From: Hofstenia miamia
Lineage: Eukaryota; Xenacoelomorpha; Acoela
Assembly: GCA_004352715.1 (NCBI GenBank)
Contig: SCFE01000005.1
Coordinates: forward strand, 1,338,395 to 1,402,394
Direction of reading: 5' to 3'
DNA: 64,000 nt
Positions within the stretch are counted from its first letter, which is position 1. The number at the start of each line of letters is the position of its first letter. Below, one piece after another: positions 39,570 to 53,368 of the stretch. A program made the translations under genes and the position numbers. The notes beneath the pieces are model-generated. The model was not told the DNA's origin. It saw only the letters and a program-made list of their open reading frames with translations, and did not search any database.

Positions 39570-42500
39570 TAAAAAATCGATTTTCTAAAGCTTAGTCTTC
39601 GATCACAATTTTAATGACAAACAAAATATGTCGTTTGTGGATGATAACTTTTTTGTAATTTTAATGTTTTTCAAGATAAATATAAACATTGAAATTCGTA
39701 ACGGAGTTCCTCTTGAATTGCGTATAATGGACTTGAATGATAATAATCATATTATTATGTTTCTGCAATATAACAGAAAAATACATACTAAAGTTTTTTA
39801 GAATAAAATATAGTTTTTTTCTTTTTAAGCATATCAAAAAAGTATCTAATCGTTGTAAAGAGCCCTTTCCAATGCAATTCAGAATTAGTAATCGTTTATA
39901 ATGAGTAGCTATCTCAATTTTTAGAAATGTTTCAAGAATATTTGCTAAAATGTAAACTTAAGTTTTCATATAAGCCTAATGCATCTATGATTAAACGACA
40001 TTTAGCTTGCTTTGTAATCTATTCGGAAACGTACATCACTTGAAGACAGGGTTATAGTGAGAATAGGTGGATAGCCTAGAAAATTATAATTATTATCTAA
40101 ATACAATATAATATTACACTTTCTAATTAGTTATAGTGTGTGCAAGAATGCGAATGCTAAAATTTGATGCATCAATTCCAAATAACATGGAAGACAATGA
40201 AATGTGTTCATTAAAAAGATTTTTACGTTAATAGTTGTTTTAAAAGTTAGTCTACTTACTGGAATCATAAATTCGTTATAGTTAAATAATTGAATGTTTT
40301 GGACGAAGAAGTATAGAATTCCAAGGGTGAGAGAAAAACACGAACACGAAAGATAAATAATGGCAAAATCAACGGCGAAAGAGTTAATAACCGTCAACTA
40401 AATGAAGTTGATTTGGAATTTGATCATTAAATGTAATGAATTTATTAGCTAGTGAAATGACTTGGCGTCCGACCAAAAATTTCACCTTTAGTGCACATTT
40501 TGGAAAGTCAAATACTTCAAAAAAACCTTTTGTTCTAGGCCTAGGTCTTATTTCTTAGACATTGATCTTTGGAGCCACACACAATAACTTCCACTTAAAA
40601 TTTAAAAATTTCACTCCTCACTCTTGTAAAAGCTTTTCCAGAAACTGTTACCGCCTCCTAGGGGATATTCAAAATCATGTGAACAAGGATCAGTTAATTT
40701 AAATGCAATAGGTGAGTTAGTAATCCATGCTCTAACCCAATCTCAAAATATCATAAATTTATGTATCTATGACCTTTTACCCCACTTTATTGAGAAGTTT
40801 TGGACTTTTAGTAGTAGATTTTGTTAATGAAGGTGTAGTATCCATGGTGCAGATAGTAACTAGGATAAAGTATTTAACAATTCGTTTGTAATTTATATTT
40901 ATAGAAATTTATCCCAAAATCTTTGCATAAAGTTAAAATATTTAACACAATGGTTACCAAACAAACTGCCAGAAACGGGTAGAGCACTAGAAGTCCTTCT
41001 AACATTATTGCAGATTGATTGCAAAGATAATTGTAATTGAGCTTTGACTGATATCGAAAGGAGTGTTGTCCCCCAACAGGTACTATCCTTTTCATGTATG
41101 GCAAATCTTTAATTAGCAAGTGCCATGAGTTGAAGTTTATGCAATTGTTGAAGTTTGTGATCATGAAAGAATGGCGATTAAACGACCTAAATATATAAAA
41201 ACATTATTATATTATTGAATTCGCGATTATCCCAGAAAAAAATTTAACGTTTATTTCTCCTTTGAATTTTTCCTTTATCTGGTACACTATCTATCGTTTG
41301 TACTTGTAATACCAGCTCATTATACTTTGAGTAAATATGATGTATAAAGTGTCAGGAGTGTTTACTTAGGTGCTTAATATCTTTCCAGATATTGCAAAAA
41401 AGTGGAATATCTTGGAATTTAGACATTAACTATATATTTTTCAACATTTTGTTAAGATTTTTTATCGTAAAAAATGTTGATATCTTTCATAGATGAAAAA
41501 AATCATCTCGGAAATAAATAATAGTGATTATTTTCTTTACGGTAGAACATTTGTAAATGTCTATTTGCGCATGTACCTCATTTTGTATATAAATGGATTA
41601 ATAAATACATTCTATCTTCCAATGATTTACAGTTAAGCACTGATTAAAAATTCCAATCCTATCAGCCAAAAATATCTCATTCGTTTTATTACATTTGTTC
41701 TCTCATCGATTTGAACACTAATCAGACCACGATTTAAGTGCTTGTATCATATCGTCATCGTCTTGCCTTTCAAAAAGTCGGCCTCACGCACCCGTAGATC
41801 TACAAATTTTTTAAGCAATTATAATTCACGAACTAATAACGATATATAAAATCTGAAACCACCACAAACCCGTTTAGAGAACAAAATTGTTGAGATTAGA
41901 TGTGGCCTTTAGACCAGTTTATTACTGGAATATTATGAATGGGAAGGATTTGAAAGTTTCCACAAAAATCAAATTTAAGGTTTCTATGTACTCCAGGCTT
42001 AACAATATTTTTATGGCAAATGTTCTCTATAACAGCGAATATATTTACCCATTGATGTGTCGATATAAAAAGATTTCAAAATTTACTTAATAGACTTGGC
42101 GACAACACTTTGTAATTTTAAACATCCTGCTATTGTGTACAATGAGCAGCTTTTAGAAGTTTGCAGTTTACAATAACAAGCAATTGAACTTTTCTTGAGC
42201 CATGCCCCTCAGGTCCATTGCAAATGAACAGTCATTTCTTAAGGGCCATTGCTATCGGATCCCATGGAATGGGCATTCCCATATCCTGTGAACCATTCAT
42301 TGTGTCATTTCAAACGCCAAGTGCTTAAGAAAAAAACAAGAAGGCTAATATTTTATCCTCTCAGAATATTTCTTTGTTCAAGCAGTGTATTCATGCAATT
42401 CACGACTAGATGGTGTCATAACGAGGGTTTACTCATTTTATAATCGCAAATACTTTTCTATCTTACTAAGTGGCATCTTCTTCCATTCCAATAGATTTAT

Positions 42501-42670
42501 TCTGCAAAAGTGACCTTGTTATTTACGTTGTTGCAAAAATTGATGATGTGGAAATCAAACTAAAATTCCAAATACATGAAGTGAAAGGGAAAATAGGTTC
42601 AATATATTTATAATTCACTCCAATGCTAAACAACCTCTTTATGCATTAACTAGACTTAAAAGAGAACACN
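39570..42670. other. Unassigned AT-rich DNA, 3.1 kb
   Basis: No gene identified. The minus frame 41164-40874 includes a hydrophobic segment (GLLVLYPFLAVCLVTIVLNI) that would be membrane-spanning if coding, but there is no family match and no splice context. Confidence 0.4.
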
Positions 42671-42671
<1 letters not shown>

Positions 42672-42708
<37 letters not shown>

Positions 42709-42995
42709 CGGGCTCTAGATACTATGGGATTTGCACCCACCGCTAGCACTTTCCGATTTTCCATAGTATCAGCGCCCTCTTTGATGCAAAGCCAGAATAA
42801 TTTGTTGTATATAAAAATTTTTACATTGCGCATTCGGAAAAGGGGTCTCACTTCTTATGTATGAAATTCAAGTTGTTTAAAAAAATGTTTGTTGACCAGT
42901 ATACAGCGCCTTCCGCCATAGTATTTTGCGTTCGTATATATTTTTTTTGTATCCAGCGCCTTNAAGCCTATATATATATATATATATATATATAT
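42672..42995. repeat. Two (TA)n tracts flanking a 265-bp spacer
   Basis: TA runs at 42672-42702 and 42969-42995, each near a single ambiguous base (42670 and 42963). The spacer has CAGCGCC and CCATAGTAT words twice, but I could not define a repeat unit. Confidence 0.7.
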
Positions 42996-44659
42996 TCGCC
43001 AATAGAATTCCCTGAAAATTTAAAAAAATATCTAAATTTCAGTAATTAATCCCTTCTTGTTTCCAAATCTTGGATGAAACACTGAAGCAAAGCACAACGA
43101 CATCTTGATGGAGCAATCTTGAGAGCATTATTTGCTAAATCTATTTTAAAGCTTACTTCAAAACATCCAATTTTCTATTACCTGAATGAGAGTAATTTTA
43201 ATGTTTTGCAAAAGGTTTAAGGGAATGTCGATTTAAGGCCAGTACTACCCAACTACACTGTCAAATTTCAAATGCCCAAATGTACAGTGGACCTTTACCA
43301 CAGGTTAAAATCTTGGTCTTCTGTCAAATCGAGGATCAATGAGCTCAATGCATTTAGGCATGCTCAAGCATTAGAAGATCCACAAACCGAAATGACTCTT
43401 ATGAGTTATAGGCTGAATCAAGTGAAAGGTATTTTTGAAGATTGAATCAGGTATGCGATGGCGCTATTCATGCAATTAGATCTTTCATTGTATTAGCTTA
43501 TAGTTTGTTTTGTTTCTTAGCTTCATATTTTTTAATGAAGTCATTGTTTGATATTTTACATTGAATTACTTATGTTTTAATTTGAATGCGCTAATTTTTA
43601 ATTTGAATGCGTTAGGTTTGTAAATAGAACGGTAAATTGTGTAGAGTAACCTATGTCAAGGTATTGATGAAACGCAGCTTCGGTTAGTCAAGCCTTGTTT
43701 TTTAAGAATTTCTTCCCATGTTTTGAAATGTCATGGCATAATTAACCCCAACCAGACCCGACCCTACTCATGTCCATCTGTGAATAAGCATTGCAGAATC
43801 TCTTAACGTGAAGTAAAGAACTAAAATTGTTGAAAAAATCATAAATTTATTAAACATATTCAAGAAATGAATAGGCTCTCAAGATAAAACAATCCTGAAC
43901 GGAAGCTACCATGATCCAGTAGGCAGTAGAGTAGAACAGGTTTAGAGTCTGACACTACCATGTACAACGGAATATCTCATATTAAACAGTTTGACTGGTT
44001 TCGGCAGGTATCTTCATCTTGAATTCTAGAAATGTATTCGTTTATACATAAGGCGATTTTCCTTAATACATTTAGCTGAAAATATGCAGTGCGTTAAACA
44101 GAAAACAATGCAGTATAATTACAAAAATGTAGGAAGCAGAATAGGTTTCAGTAAGCCACTAATTTAATCCTATTGCTTTTATGAAGTTACAGTTGACAAA
44201 ATCTGTAGAACTGATCTTTAATTCTTTGAAGGTCTTTACAACTGTTTGCATAGAAAAACAGCAAAATAAAAAAACAAAGGTCTGGCATTGTTTGTAGCAT
44301 AAAAGTCGCAACACAGATATTCGTGAAAATTTCTTAAAATATAGTTGCGGGCCACACTTCCGCCTAAAGTTCATTAATTTTGGCTAGTCCACCCGGCTTC
44401 CAACCTTGCATATTCTGGGTTGCTATGCACTGCCGGAAAAAACTGGAAGGTTGCATCTCTGAATATAAAGATTAATCAAGGTTGGAGTTACTTAACTATA
44501 AATGGTAATTGTAATTTCCCAAATTGTAGCTGTTGAATGGAATCCAAATAATATTTTTATGCATGAGAAACAATAATTTGTGAGAATTGAAATAGTGATA
44601 CTGGAATTAACTGTTTTTAGTTCCCTTGCAGCTAAGCTAGTATCAAACTAAAGCTATTT

Positions 44660-44660
<1 letters not shown>
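42996..44660. other. Unassigned DNA
   Basis: An open stretch at about 43211-43430 (+) codes PNYTVKFQMPKCTVDLYHRL and then a helical-looking segment, and ends at AAAG|GTATTT, a possible 5' splice site. No family match. A GGGT-type terminus at 43741-43780 is listed separately. Confidence 0.35.
43741..43780. mobile_element. Orphan hAT-like terminus
   Basis: Read inward on the minus strand from 43780: CAGATGGACATGAGTAGGGT followed by CGGGTCTGGTTGGGG. The GATGGACA core and GGGT subterminal words match the termini at 11537 and 27115. No partner end was found. Confidence 0.3.
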
Positions 44661-44713
<53 letters not shown>

Positions 44714-44716
44714 ATA
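44661..44716. repeat. (TA)n microsatellite
   Basis: TA/TACATA run of about 55 bp with one phase break. Confidence 0.93.
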
Positions 44717-46312
44717 ACTTAGTACAGTTATATTTAAATAGACATAACATAATTTAATTTAACGTCCATTGCAAATTCGTAAGACATTAAGGACGAAATC
44801 CTGAGGTTCTAACTTCAAGTGGTTATTAGTGATTTGAATTCAACTAAGAAAAACATGAAAGACATCACCCGCGTGCAGCAAGTAAACATTTATTCAACTA
44901 GAGGTTTATTTCAATGGGACCACTGTAATGGGCGAGAACTATGCAGCAATTGAATAATCATTTTTGTTTTCATGGATCTGTAGTCCCCATTTGGATAAAT
45001 TTGCTGGTAGATCTATATTTGCATTCAATTTTTTAGTAACAATTTGAAAAAAAACTGCGCCTCTGATGTAACAAAATATTTTTTAGGATTATATATTGAA
45101 TTTTAGGCATTGATTTAATTGCTATTATGACAATATTGTAAACTGCTTTGAATAACTAGAGGTTATAGAACCTTCCCATCAATGTGACCTCATGGTACAA
45201 TGTGGTCCCTCTACATAACATTTAGTTTGATCAGAATTTCCAAAAACATGAACTATATTGTGAACATCATGTTTCTAGTTTAGCAGTTTCTTCATTTATT
45301 GTACCCTTACCATTTTAGTCTTATTCACAATTAAATATTAAATCCCAGATCACAGTGTATCAGAGCTGTAAATAGAAATTGAGATTAAGCTGAATGGGAC
45401 ACAGAACCCTAATCTATACCAATATTTCTGATTCCAAAACCACATTATTGAAAAACTTTGGGAAACGCAAAGTTTTTAAAATGAAAATGAGTTTAACCAT
45501 GGGAGAGCACGAAGGAGGGCATTAATGGTCTAGGCCCTATTATTCAAAGCAAGTATTTAATAAAGCCACTCCAAAATTGAACAAACTCACTAAATAATGA
45601 AGGTAATTTTAATTATAGCCCTCCACATCGTAAGTGCTGCAATCGCCCCTGAGCTTAACCCCAATACATTTATTTAATTCTTTCTTCATTTGTTTATAAT
45701 TTGAGTTGCTACATTCAGAAGGAATTTGTAAAGCATTGAAAGAAAGTCTTCTGATAATTAATATAAAATATTAATATTATAAATTCAAAAGCTACGATTC
45801 ATCAAGGTTATTTGTGCTGTAGATTACCTTCAAATAATGACATGTTAATATAAACAGCAAAACTCAGACTTGGTAAAATAATAATATAATAACTTTACTT
45901 TAAAAAATACTATAGTGCATAAATCTAGTGGCCTCGGTGTACGACAAACAAACTTTGGAATAGTTAAGTTATTGACATTTTGTTGAAAAGGTATAGTGCA
46001 CATATGTGAAATTCAAAACAATAGTAAATTGTCAATAATACGCGTATTTAGCATGCTACGAAGAATTTTTCTTTGATTACTATCAGATATGAAAGTTCCT
46101 TAATCCTCTGAGATAATATTTTGAATAATACTTTAAAAATTACTGTTAGATAGAGACCTTTTAATGTCAGATGTATTCATTGCAAAATTCATATAAGTAT
46201 GTATATTTAACCGTGATGCTTTCAGATTAAGCATAGCGTTTACCGTTAATAGTTTTTCAGCTATAACAGCATAAAATATTTCAGATATCTCCAAACTGTT
46301 TAAGGTTAAGCT
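44717..46312. other. Unassigned AT-rich DNA
   Basis: No recognisable feature. Confidence 0.5.
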
Positions 46313-46379
46313 ATGTATATATATATATATGTATGTATGTATGCATACATATATGTATATATATATGTGTGTGTGTGTC
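46313..46379. repeat. Compound TA/GTAT/GT microsatellite
   Basis: A TA run passes into GTATGTATGTATGC, TATATG and finally (TG)n. Confidence 0.93.
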
Positions 46380-47718
46380 TAATGACACTTAGCATTTCCT
46401 TTCCTAAAAAAGTGAAATATCTGCCAAGAAACTTAATTTACACATTTTCTAAAGGTCGCAATAATTTTCGAACAGTTGCTTCGAATGAGTTAATGAGAAC
46501 AATTGTAGAAATGATCAAAGAACAAATTGAGAAAAAACATTGAAATTTGTACAACAGAAATTCTTTAAATCAAAGACTAAAAAAATCTATTCTCAAGTGT
46601 TTCTAAGTAACTCAAACTTTAGAACTAAAGTATTTAAGTATTAGAATTGAAGGACAGTTTCAAGCTAATCATGCATCTCTTATTAGTACATTTAGAATAT
46701 GTCGCGCTCAAAAATGAAAGAAAAATAGAACAAAATTAGTTTGAAAAAATTCATGATGGCAGATTAGAAAAAGCAATAAGAATTCAATAAGCAAAACCTG
46801 ACAGAAGATTTCAAAAATATCAATAAATTTTAGAAAATGCTATCACAAACAAAATTAATAATGAACCAATTTATCGAACTTTCGAAACCATTAAAAATAA
46901 GGTAATTTTAGATTCTTTAGAATTTCCATAATCGTTTTATTAAATCATTTAAATATATATCTTTAACTAGAATATCACTTTCATATTGTTGTTTTAACAT
47001 GCAAACAAATATCTCGAAAAAACTAGATGAATAAGCAGAATCTGATTGATAATGAATAAAGTATTTACTAATTCCACATTGACATTTTCACCAAGTTTTA
47101 AAAAAACATACAATTCGGAGTAGCAATCATTGACATAGGCTAAAGTACATAATCACTGATGAAATTAAGTTTGGGAAATATGTAGGGGAAACCTATTTCT
47201 ACAAGCATCTGTTGTTCATTAAAAATGATGGTATTATAACAGAGAGCGTGTATCATAATATTAAATATTAATAGTTGCTTAACCTCAAAAATTTAAATCA
47301 TTGCCAAAATGCATGAACGTACAGAAAATTTACCACATAAACAACTAAGCGTATATTCTATATAATTTTTTGTCATAATTTATTGAAACCATTGGTAACT
47401 AACAAGGAGACAATAAAAATAGAGAACTATGTAAACAAATTGATTGATCGTAAGGGAGTCTCCACTCACAATAACACGAGCCAACTTTGCAATAGATCTA
47501 ACTACATATATTTATATATAAATTAAAAATAGTTCATATAAATTTAAACACATAATAGGTTTAAGCAGTTTTTTAAAATGTAACAAAATTTAGTGTGTAA
47601 ATAAACTTAGTTTCAAACATTTGATTCATAATTATATGTTCAAAGTTTTAAAAGTTTTGTAATGGCAAAATCTAGAATAAAAAATATAAAAATTGCTATA
47701 TTTCATTTTACATAATAC

Positions 47719-47721
<3 letters not shown>
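46380..47721. other. Unassigned AT-rich DNA
   Basis: No recognisable feature. Confidence 0.5.
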
Positions 47722-47765
<44 letters not shown>

Positions 47766-47766
47766 A
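47722..47766. repeat. (TA)n microsatellite
   Basis: TA run of about 40 bp ending in TGTATATAA. Confidence 0.93.
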
Positions 47767-48610
47767 ATTCATTTATTAAGCGTTGTCATGTAAATATGTT
47801 GTTATCTCTTTGTTATGTAAATGAAATTTTGTAGAATACTTTATTAAATTTGCAAAATAATGCTAGAAAATTAGTAACAACGATATAAGAACTGTAAATA
47901 TTAGCCTAATGCACTTTATTATAAACTTTTGAGCACTTAATGTATGTCTAAATTTGATGGAGGATACAGCTAGTTTTACAAGGATCGCTAAAACGAGTTC
48001 GTAAAATTGTAAAGTTAAGAACTTTTCAAATGTAGCCGACAAATAGTTAACTACTTTTAAACTTTAACTCCAAGATTGAAACCAACTCAATCAAGAATTT
48101 CTTCAAAATCCGCACATAATTCTAGACATGATTAAGTACATGAGATTGACTTAGTTTGTTAATGCACACATTTCTATACAAAAAGAATTTCGGGACAGTA
48201 TTATTTTTGTAATTTTTCAGTAAATACAACAGCTTTTGATCAAAGCGTTCTTAGTTTTTGTAGCTGAATCACATGAGCTTCCACAAGAACTACTTCAGTT
48301 TGTAAACTATCGTTGAAAAAATTTTGTAACTCATGTTGTCTTTTAACCAAATTTGAAAATGTAATGCAAGTTACATATTTTATACATGTAGAGTTGACAA
48401 TTGGCTAAGTCAAGATAGATGTTATATGAAGTTTTGACAAAACAATATCTTGATTTTTATTTTAATTAACTTTGCGCTTAACAAATAGCAATGAATGCTA
48501 CGAATTTATCTGATTGATTTTCCAAAAAACACTTCGACAGCATGTTCTGCATTTTGCTGTTCTTTGTATCGTTTGCTAGCCTGAACCATATATTGCAAGG
48601 TTTCTAGTGG
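47767..48610. other. Unassigned AT-rich DNA
   Basis: No recognisable feature. Confidence 0.5.
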
Positions 48611-48618
48611 ATAGAGAT

Positions 48619-48833
48619 CAGGGGCGAACGCAATATTTTCTCATTCATCATAAAGTGAGTGAAGAAAATTTTAGAAAATATTGAAAAATAGACCTTTCAA
48701 ATGCATTTCATCACTTAGTTTTTAAAATTTTTAAATTTTTTTCCAAAAATTTTTTGATTTAGTCCATCAAATTCAATTTTTAAAACCTGAAGTGGGGACA
48801 TTCAACCATGTCTCCCCCTTCCGTACGCCACTG
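48619..48833. mobile_element. hAT MITE, copy 5, with perfect 8-bp TSD
   Basis: The left end is CAGGGGCGAACGCAAT and the right end ends CCGTACGCCACTG. The perfect duplication ATAGAGAT flanks it (48611-48618 and 48834-48841). At 215 bp it is the shortest full copy and the most diverged, with the CATCATCATCATTACCC block mostly lost. Confidence 0.9.
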
Positions 48834-48929
48834 ATAGAGATTAGTTATTAAGGTTCAGCTCCACGCAGAATACATTTTTTCACTTATCTCATTATCNTCT
48901 GCATAATCAAATTAACATGCAGCACTATA

Positions 48930-49045
48930 AATTTGGTTTACCTAAAAACGGCTCGTTTTGGGCTCGTTGTATGTACAATACGCTGCTCAAGCTCAGCTCG
49001 GCTCGGCTCGGCTCGTTAGAAGGTCGGCTCGTTGACAAGTCGGAT
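48930..49045. repeat. GGCTCG-rich array
   Basis: Repeated GCTCG/GGCTCG words (for example GCTCGGCTCGGCTCGGCTCG near 48997) in otherwise AT-rich DNA. Such subterminal arrays occur at hAT ends, as in the 20426-22035 element, but no terminus or partner was found. Confidence 0.6.
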
Positions 49046-51678
49046 CATCATATAGCATGTAAGAATTGCAAAATAATTATTGTTCAAATATGATCATTGA
49101 ATAATTTCTTAGAAAGCAGCAGCAATAAACAAAGTGACATTTTTACTGCAGCCTACGATCACTGATATTCATTCTAAGTTGGTAATTTCTTGCAGAATTA
49201 TAGTCAATGCACAAGAACTTGTTTTTTTATTCAAATTATACAATTAAAAATACATTTTCTCTTTTTCTTTAAACAAAGCAATATTAACTCGATTAAAATG
49301 GGTTTTTTAAAATATGTTTTAATTATTTCAATAAGTTGCCGAGCTTCCAAAATTACAATTTACATTTAAGAATTTTATTTTTGAAATAAGATTCTTTTTT
49401 GAATTTGTTAACACCATATACAGTTTCATTAGAAAATTAAATTACTCTTATATGTTTAGTATTTACAGCATGTATATCTATATTTCAAAATCATAATTTT
49501 TAATAGGACAGTTTTTGATCCTAAGTGAAAGCTGGGTTTACTTTTCGAAATATATTTTCTGCATTATTTTTCTCAAGTCTAGAATTATTTTCAACTAAGA
49601 ATTCTAAAAAAATTGAAGCAAAATGATACATGTGGTTTAGGGGACAACCAAGACTTTCAATGATGTTATTGCCCTCTGTTTTCTATACTGATAAGATGAA
49701 AAACATATATTCATGGTTTGGTTGGGTTGGGTATGGGTTGGCGTGAAGCCATTCAATTTTATGGAATTGGAATAGAAAATAAAGTAATGCAATCTCTATC
49801 TCACTTCCCGAACCACACATATAAATTATAAGGATATGGAATGAAAGTGAGAAGAGAACAAGATCAATGTTAGCTTAACAGTAAAGTTTAAAGTTATACT
49901 TGTTGTCTGGTGATCGTGGACAACGCATTTTCGGTTTTGTTTGTTTTTTTTATTTTTGCTTCTCATCAAAATCGTATCAGAGTAGTGTTCGCATCCTTAT
50001 CAGATGAAACTAGTTTTGGGGCGCAAGCTCAATTTGAATTTGATAATAGTGTTAGGGATGTAATTTAAAGAAAAACACAAATTGCCTGATTGCAATAGTA
50101 GGAGTTAGCTACGACACTAACACTTCCCTATCTGATGTTAATAACATTCCACTTGTCGTGTGTTACGGCTACCATTGATTTAGTTTTGCAATTGAATTTG
50201 AATTGTAATATAATGAACAGTCATGTTATACGGTCCAGCAGTATCGGTTTGGTTGTTCTTTACTTTTGAATAAAAGATCACCTTGATTCTATTTTTTCTA
50301 CGTATACGGTAGGTTTGCTTTTAACTTCAATTCATGAACTGCGCTGTGTGCAATTGAACTTTAGGTGGCTGTGCTGTCTCGTGCCCGCCACCCCAACCCG
50401 TTCCTGTCCGTGGCTGAGGTGAAGCAGATTCGTACGTGATCTTCATATGCTCTCCGCTGTCACGTTTCGGTTCGGCTGTTATGGTCATATGTGTAAACGG
50501 GTCGGGTCGGTTTAGTATTATATGTCCGTTCGGTTTCGGTTTGAACCGGTCTAAAACCGGTCAAATAAAGACTGAGTAAATGAAAAAAATTTAGCTTCTT
50601 TTGATTGAATTTTGATGAAATCCGTAATTTCATCATTTGCCATCACTACAATATTAAAATTCTATGCAACTGGATAAAAATTGGGATTTACTAGAGGATA
50701 TTTTTTCAGTAATTGACATAATTGCATCACTTGGAAAGAAGGTTTTGGATGTGTATTATTATTAAATTTAATAAAATATTAGGTTACGTTTTTCATATTG
50801 GCATTTAATTTTAAGCAACAAGGGCAACTCCATTTTTATATTTATATTATATTTGTTTTTTATATTATCAGCGTCAATTCGAATTCAACGTTGAATAGGT
50901 TAAGATCAAATGATAGGTGTACGTTAAATATAAATAAATTAATAGAATATAAAGAAAAGGAAATGTATCTGATCTGTAGATTAAGTATCATTTACGTTTA
51001 ATACAATTACATTTAATTCTTCTAAGGTAGAAAAACTAAATCGCAACATCAACATAGAATTAATAGTGGTATTTTAATTAAATTGAAGTTACCTTATTCT
51101 GTTAATTTAGACTTTGCTAGTTCTATTTTCATTTTAAATAAAAACACAACATTGACTATCCAGATGCTATTCATAATATAAAAATAATATACCACAATGT
51201 AATTCGAATACAATAAAAGGAAATACTCATAAACATAATTCTAGATCAAAACTTTCATATGTGTTAGGTATAAGGAAGACATTTTAAATAAATCCTTTAT
51301 TAATGTAGCATTTCCAACCTGGAACTCGCAACCTAGAGAAACTAAAAACATTGAAAAAATGTATTTCTGGTAAATCATTGCTACTGTATAAGGATGGCAA
51401 TGGAATAACTCGTTATTAATGTAGTACAATAGTAATTTATTCATTGCTTGAAAGATGTGTTTTTGTAATTTATGCAATTTGTGTATATGTGTTGTGTGAA
51501 TTTATTTATGCTATTCAGATAAATTTAATCAGTTATTTAATTGTCAGCATTTTTTTAAATAAATATTCTCTTATCCTATTTTATCTAACATGTTTTATAT
51601 ATTAAAATATATACTAATCCGTGCAAGTTGAAATTCACTCTTGGGAATTTCAGATTAAATTCCAGTACTCTTCTAAAT
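49046..51678. other. Unassigned DNA with three GGGT/CGGT-type arrays
   Basis: Arrays lie at 49715-49745 (TTGGTTGGGTTGGGTATGGG), 50380-50416 (ACCCCAACCCG read on +) and 50470-50570 (GGGTCGGGTCGG, CGGTTTCGG, ACCGGTC). Read inward from 50416 the minus strand is CAGCCACGGACAGGAACGGG, a plausible hAT-like end that could pair with the 49715 array. No target duplication confirmed. Confidence 0.35.
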
Positions 51679-52678
51679 NNNNNNNNNNNNNNNNNNNNNN
51701 NNNNNNNNNNNNNNNNNNNNNNNNNNNNNNNNNNNNNNNNNNNNNNNNNNNNNNNNNNNNNNNNNNNNNNNNNNNNNNNNNNNNNNNNNNNNNNNNNNNN
51801 NNNNNNNNNNNNNNNNNNNNNNNNNNNNNNNNNNNNNNNNNNNNNNNNNNNNNNNNNNNNNNNNNNNNNNNNNNNNNNNNNNNNNNNNNNNNNNNNNNNN
51901 NNNNNNNNNNNNNNNNNNNNNNNNNNNNNNNNNNNNNNNNNNNNNNNNNNNNNNNNNNNNNNNNNNNNNNNNNNNNNNNNNNNNNNNNNNNNNNNNNNNN
52001 NNNNNNNNNNNNNNNNNNNNNNNNNNNNNNNNNNNNNNNNNNNNNNNNNNNNNNNNNNNNNNNNNNNNNNNNNNNNNNNNNNNNNNNNNNNNNNNNNNNN
52101 NNNNNNNNNNNNNNNNNNNNNNNNNNNNNNNNNNNNNNNNNNNNNNNNNNNNNNNNNNNNNNNNNNNNNNNNNNNNNNNNNNNNNNNNNNNNNNNNNNNN
52201 NNNNNNNNNNNNNNNNNNNNNNNNNNNNNNNNNNNNNNNNNNNNNNNNNNNNNNNNNNNNNNNNNNNNNNNNNNNNNNNNNNNNNNNNNNNNNNNNNNNN
52301 NNNNNNNNNNNNNNNNNNNNNNNNNNNNNNNNNNNNNNNNNNNNNNNNNNNNNNNNNNNNNNNNNNNNNNNNNNNNNNNNNNNNNNNNNNNNNNNNNNNN
52401 NNNNNNNNNNNNNNNNNNNNNNNNNNNNNNNNNNNNNNNNNNNNNNNNNNNNNNNNNNNNNNNNNNNNNNNNNNNNNNNNNNNNNNNNNNNNNNNNNNNN
52501 NNNNNNNNNNNNNNNNNNNNNNNNNNNNNNNNNNNNNNNNNNNNNNNNNNNNNNNNNNNNNNNNNNNNNNNNNNNNNNNNNNNNNNNNNNNNNNNNNNNN
52601 NNNNNNNNNNNNNNNNNNNNNNNNNNNNNNNNNNNNNNNNNNNNNNNNNNNNNNNNNNNNNNNNNNNNNNNNNNNNNN
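51679..52678. other. Assembly gap, 1000 N
   Basis: Exactly 1000 N, probably a placeholder. A TA run (52679-52699) follows on the right. Frames across it are artefacts. Confidence 0.98.
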
Positions 52679-52699
52679 TATATATATATATATATATAA

Positions 52700-53084
52700 T
52701 TTTATGTTAGCACATAGGAATAGACCAATTTTATTTTGAAAGATAAAAATAAGATGTATTTTTCATTTTAACTTGAATATGATGCTAATTTTTTAAAGAT
52801 TCGGTTAAAATCCGATTATGTTAAGAAGAAATCCGGTCCAGTTAATCCGGTTAAAGTATATATATATATATATATATTGCTATAAAAATTGGTGCTAAAT
52901 ATTATTTAATGTAGATCACGATTTGATGTGTAGGAAACAGTCTCTTCAATCTTTTATTTTCTAAGTCTAGGTACTGCAGATAATTATAATTCAATAAATC
53001 TGAATGAAAAATATTTTTGCATATTGCATTCAAAAATGATGCGAAGTAGAGCCCGTTTTAGCCCAATATATATACATCACAATT

Positions 53085-53120
<36 letters not shown>

Positions 53121-53368
53121 TGTGTAGAAACATTAATTGATTTTCTATTCTAAAAAGTCCTATACAATCACATTATGTTGGTAGTGTTCCCATTTCTATT
53201 TAAATGATATTTTCATTAGCTTTGCAAAATATGCTTCATTTTCTATGGATATAATTTGGGATTTAAATAATAATAATAATGTCAAGAATATTTAATAATA
53301 ATATACGTTGAAAAAATCCGAACAGCCACATAAATTGAAAAACTTGCTGTGGATTACTCAGTGTTTAG
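52700..53368. other. Probable intron upstream of the anoctamin exon
   Basis: Contains a TCCGGT/CCGGTTA patch (52800-52855), TA runs at 52857-52878 and 53087-53118, and an AATAAT run near 53265. It ends in a 3' splice site. No other exon is recognised. Confidence 0.5.

Noticed and set aside
40874-41164. Minus frame with a hydrophobic segment, considered as a membrane protein exon
   Set aside because: No family match and no splice-site context; length is within chance for this composition.
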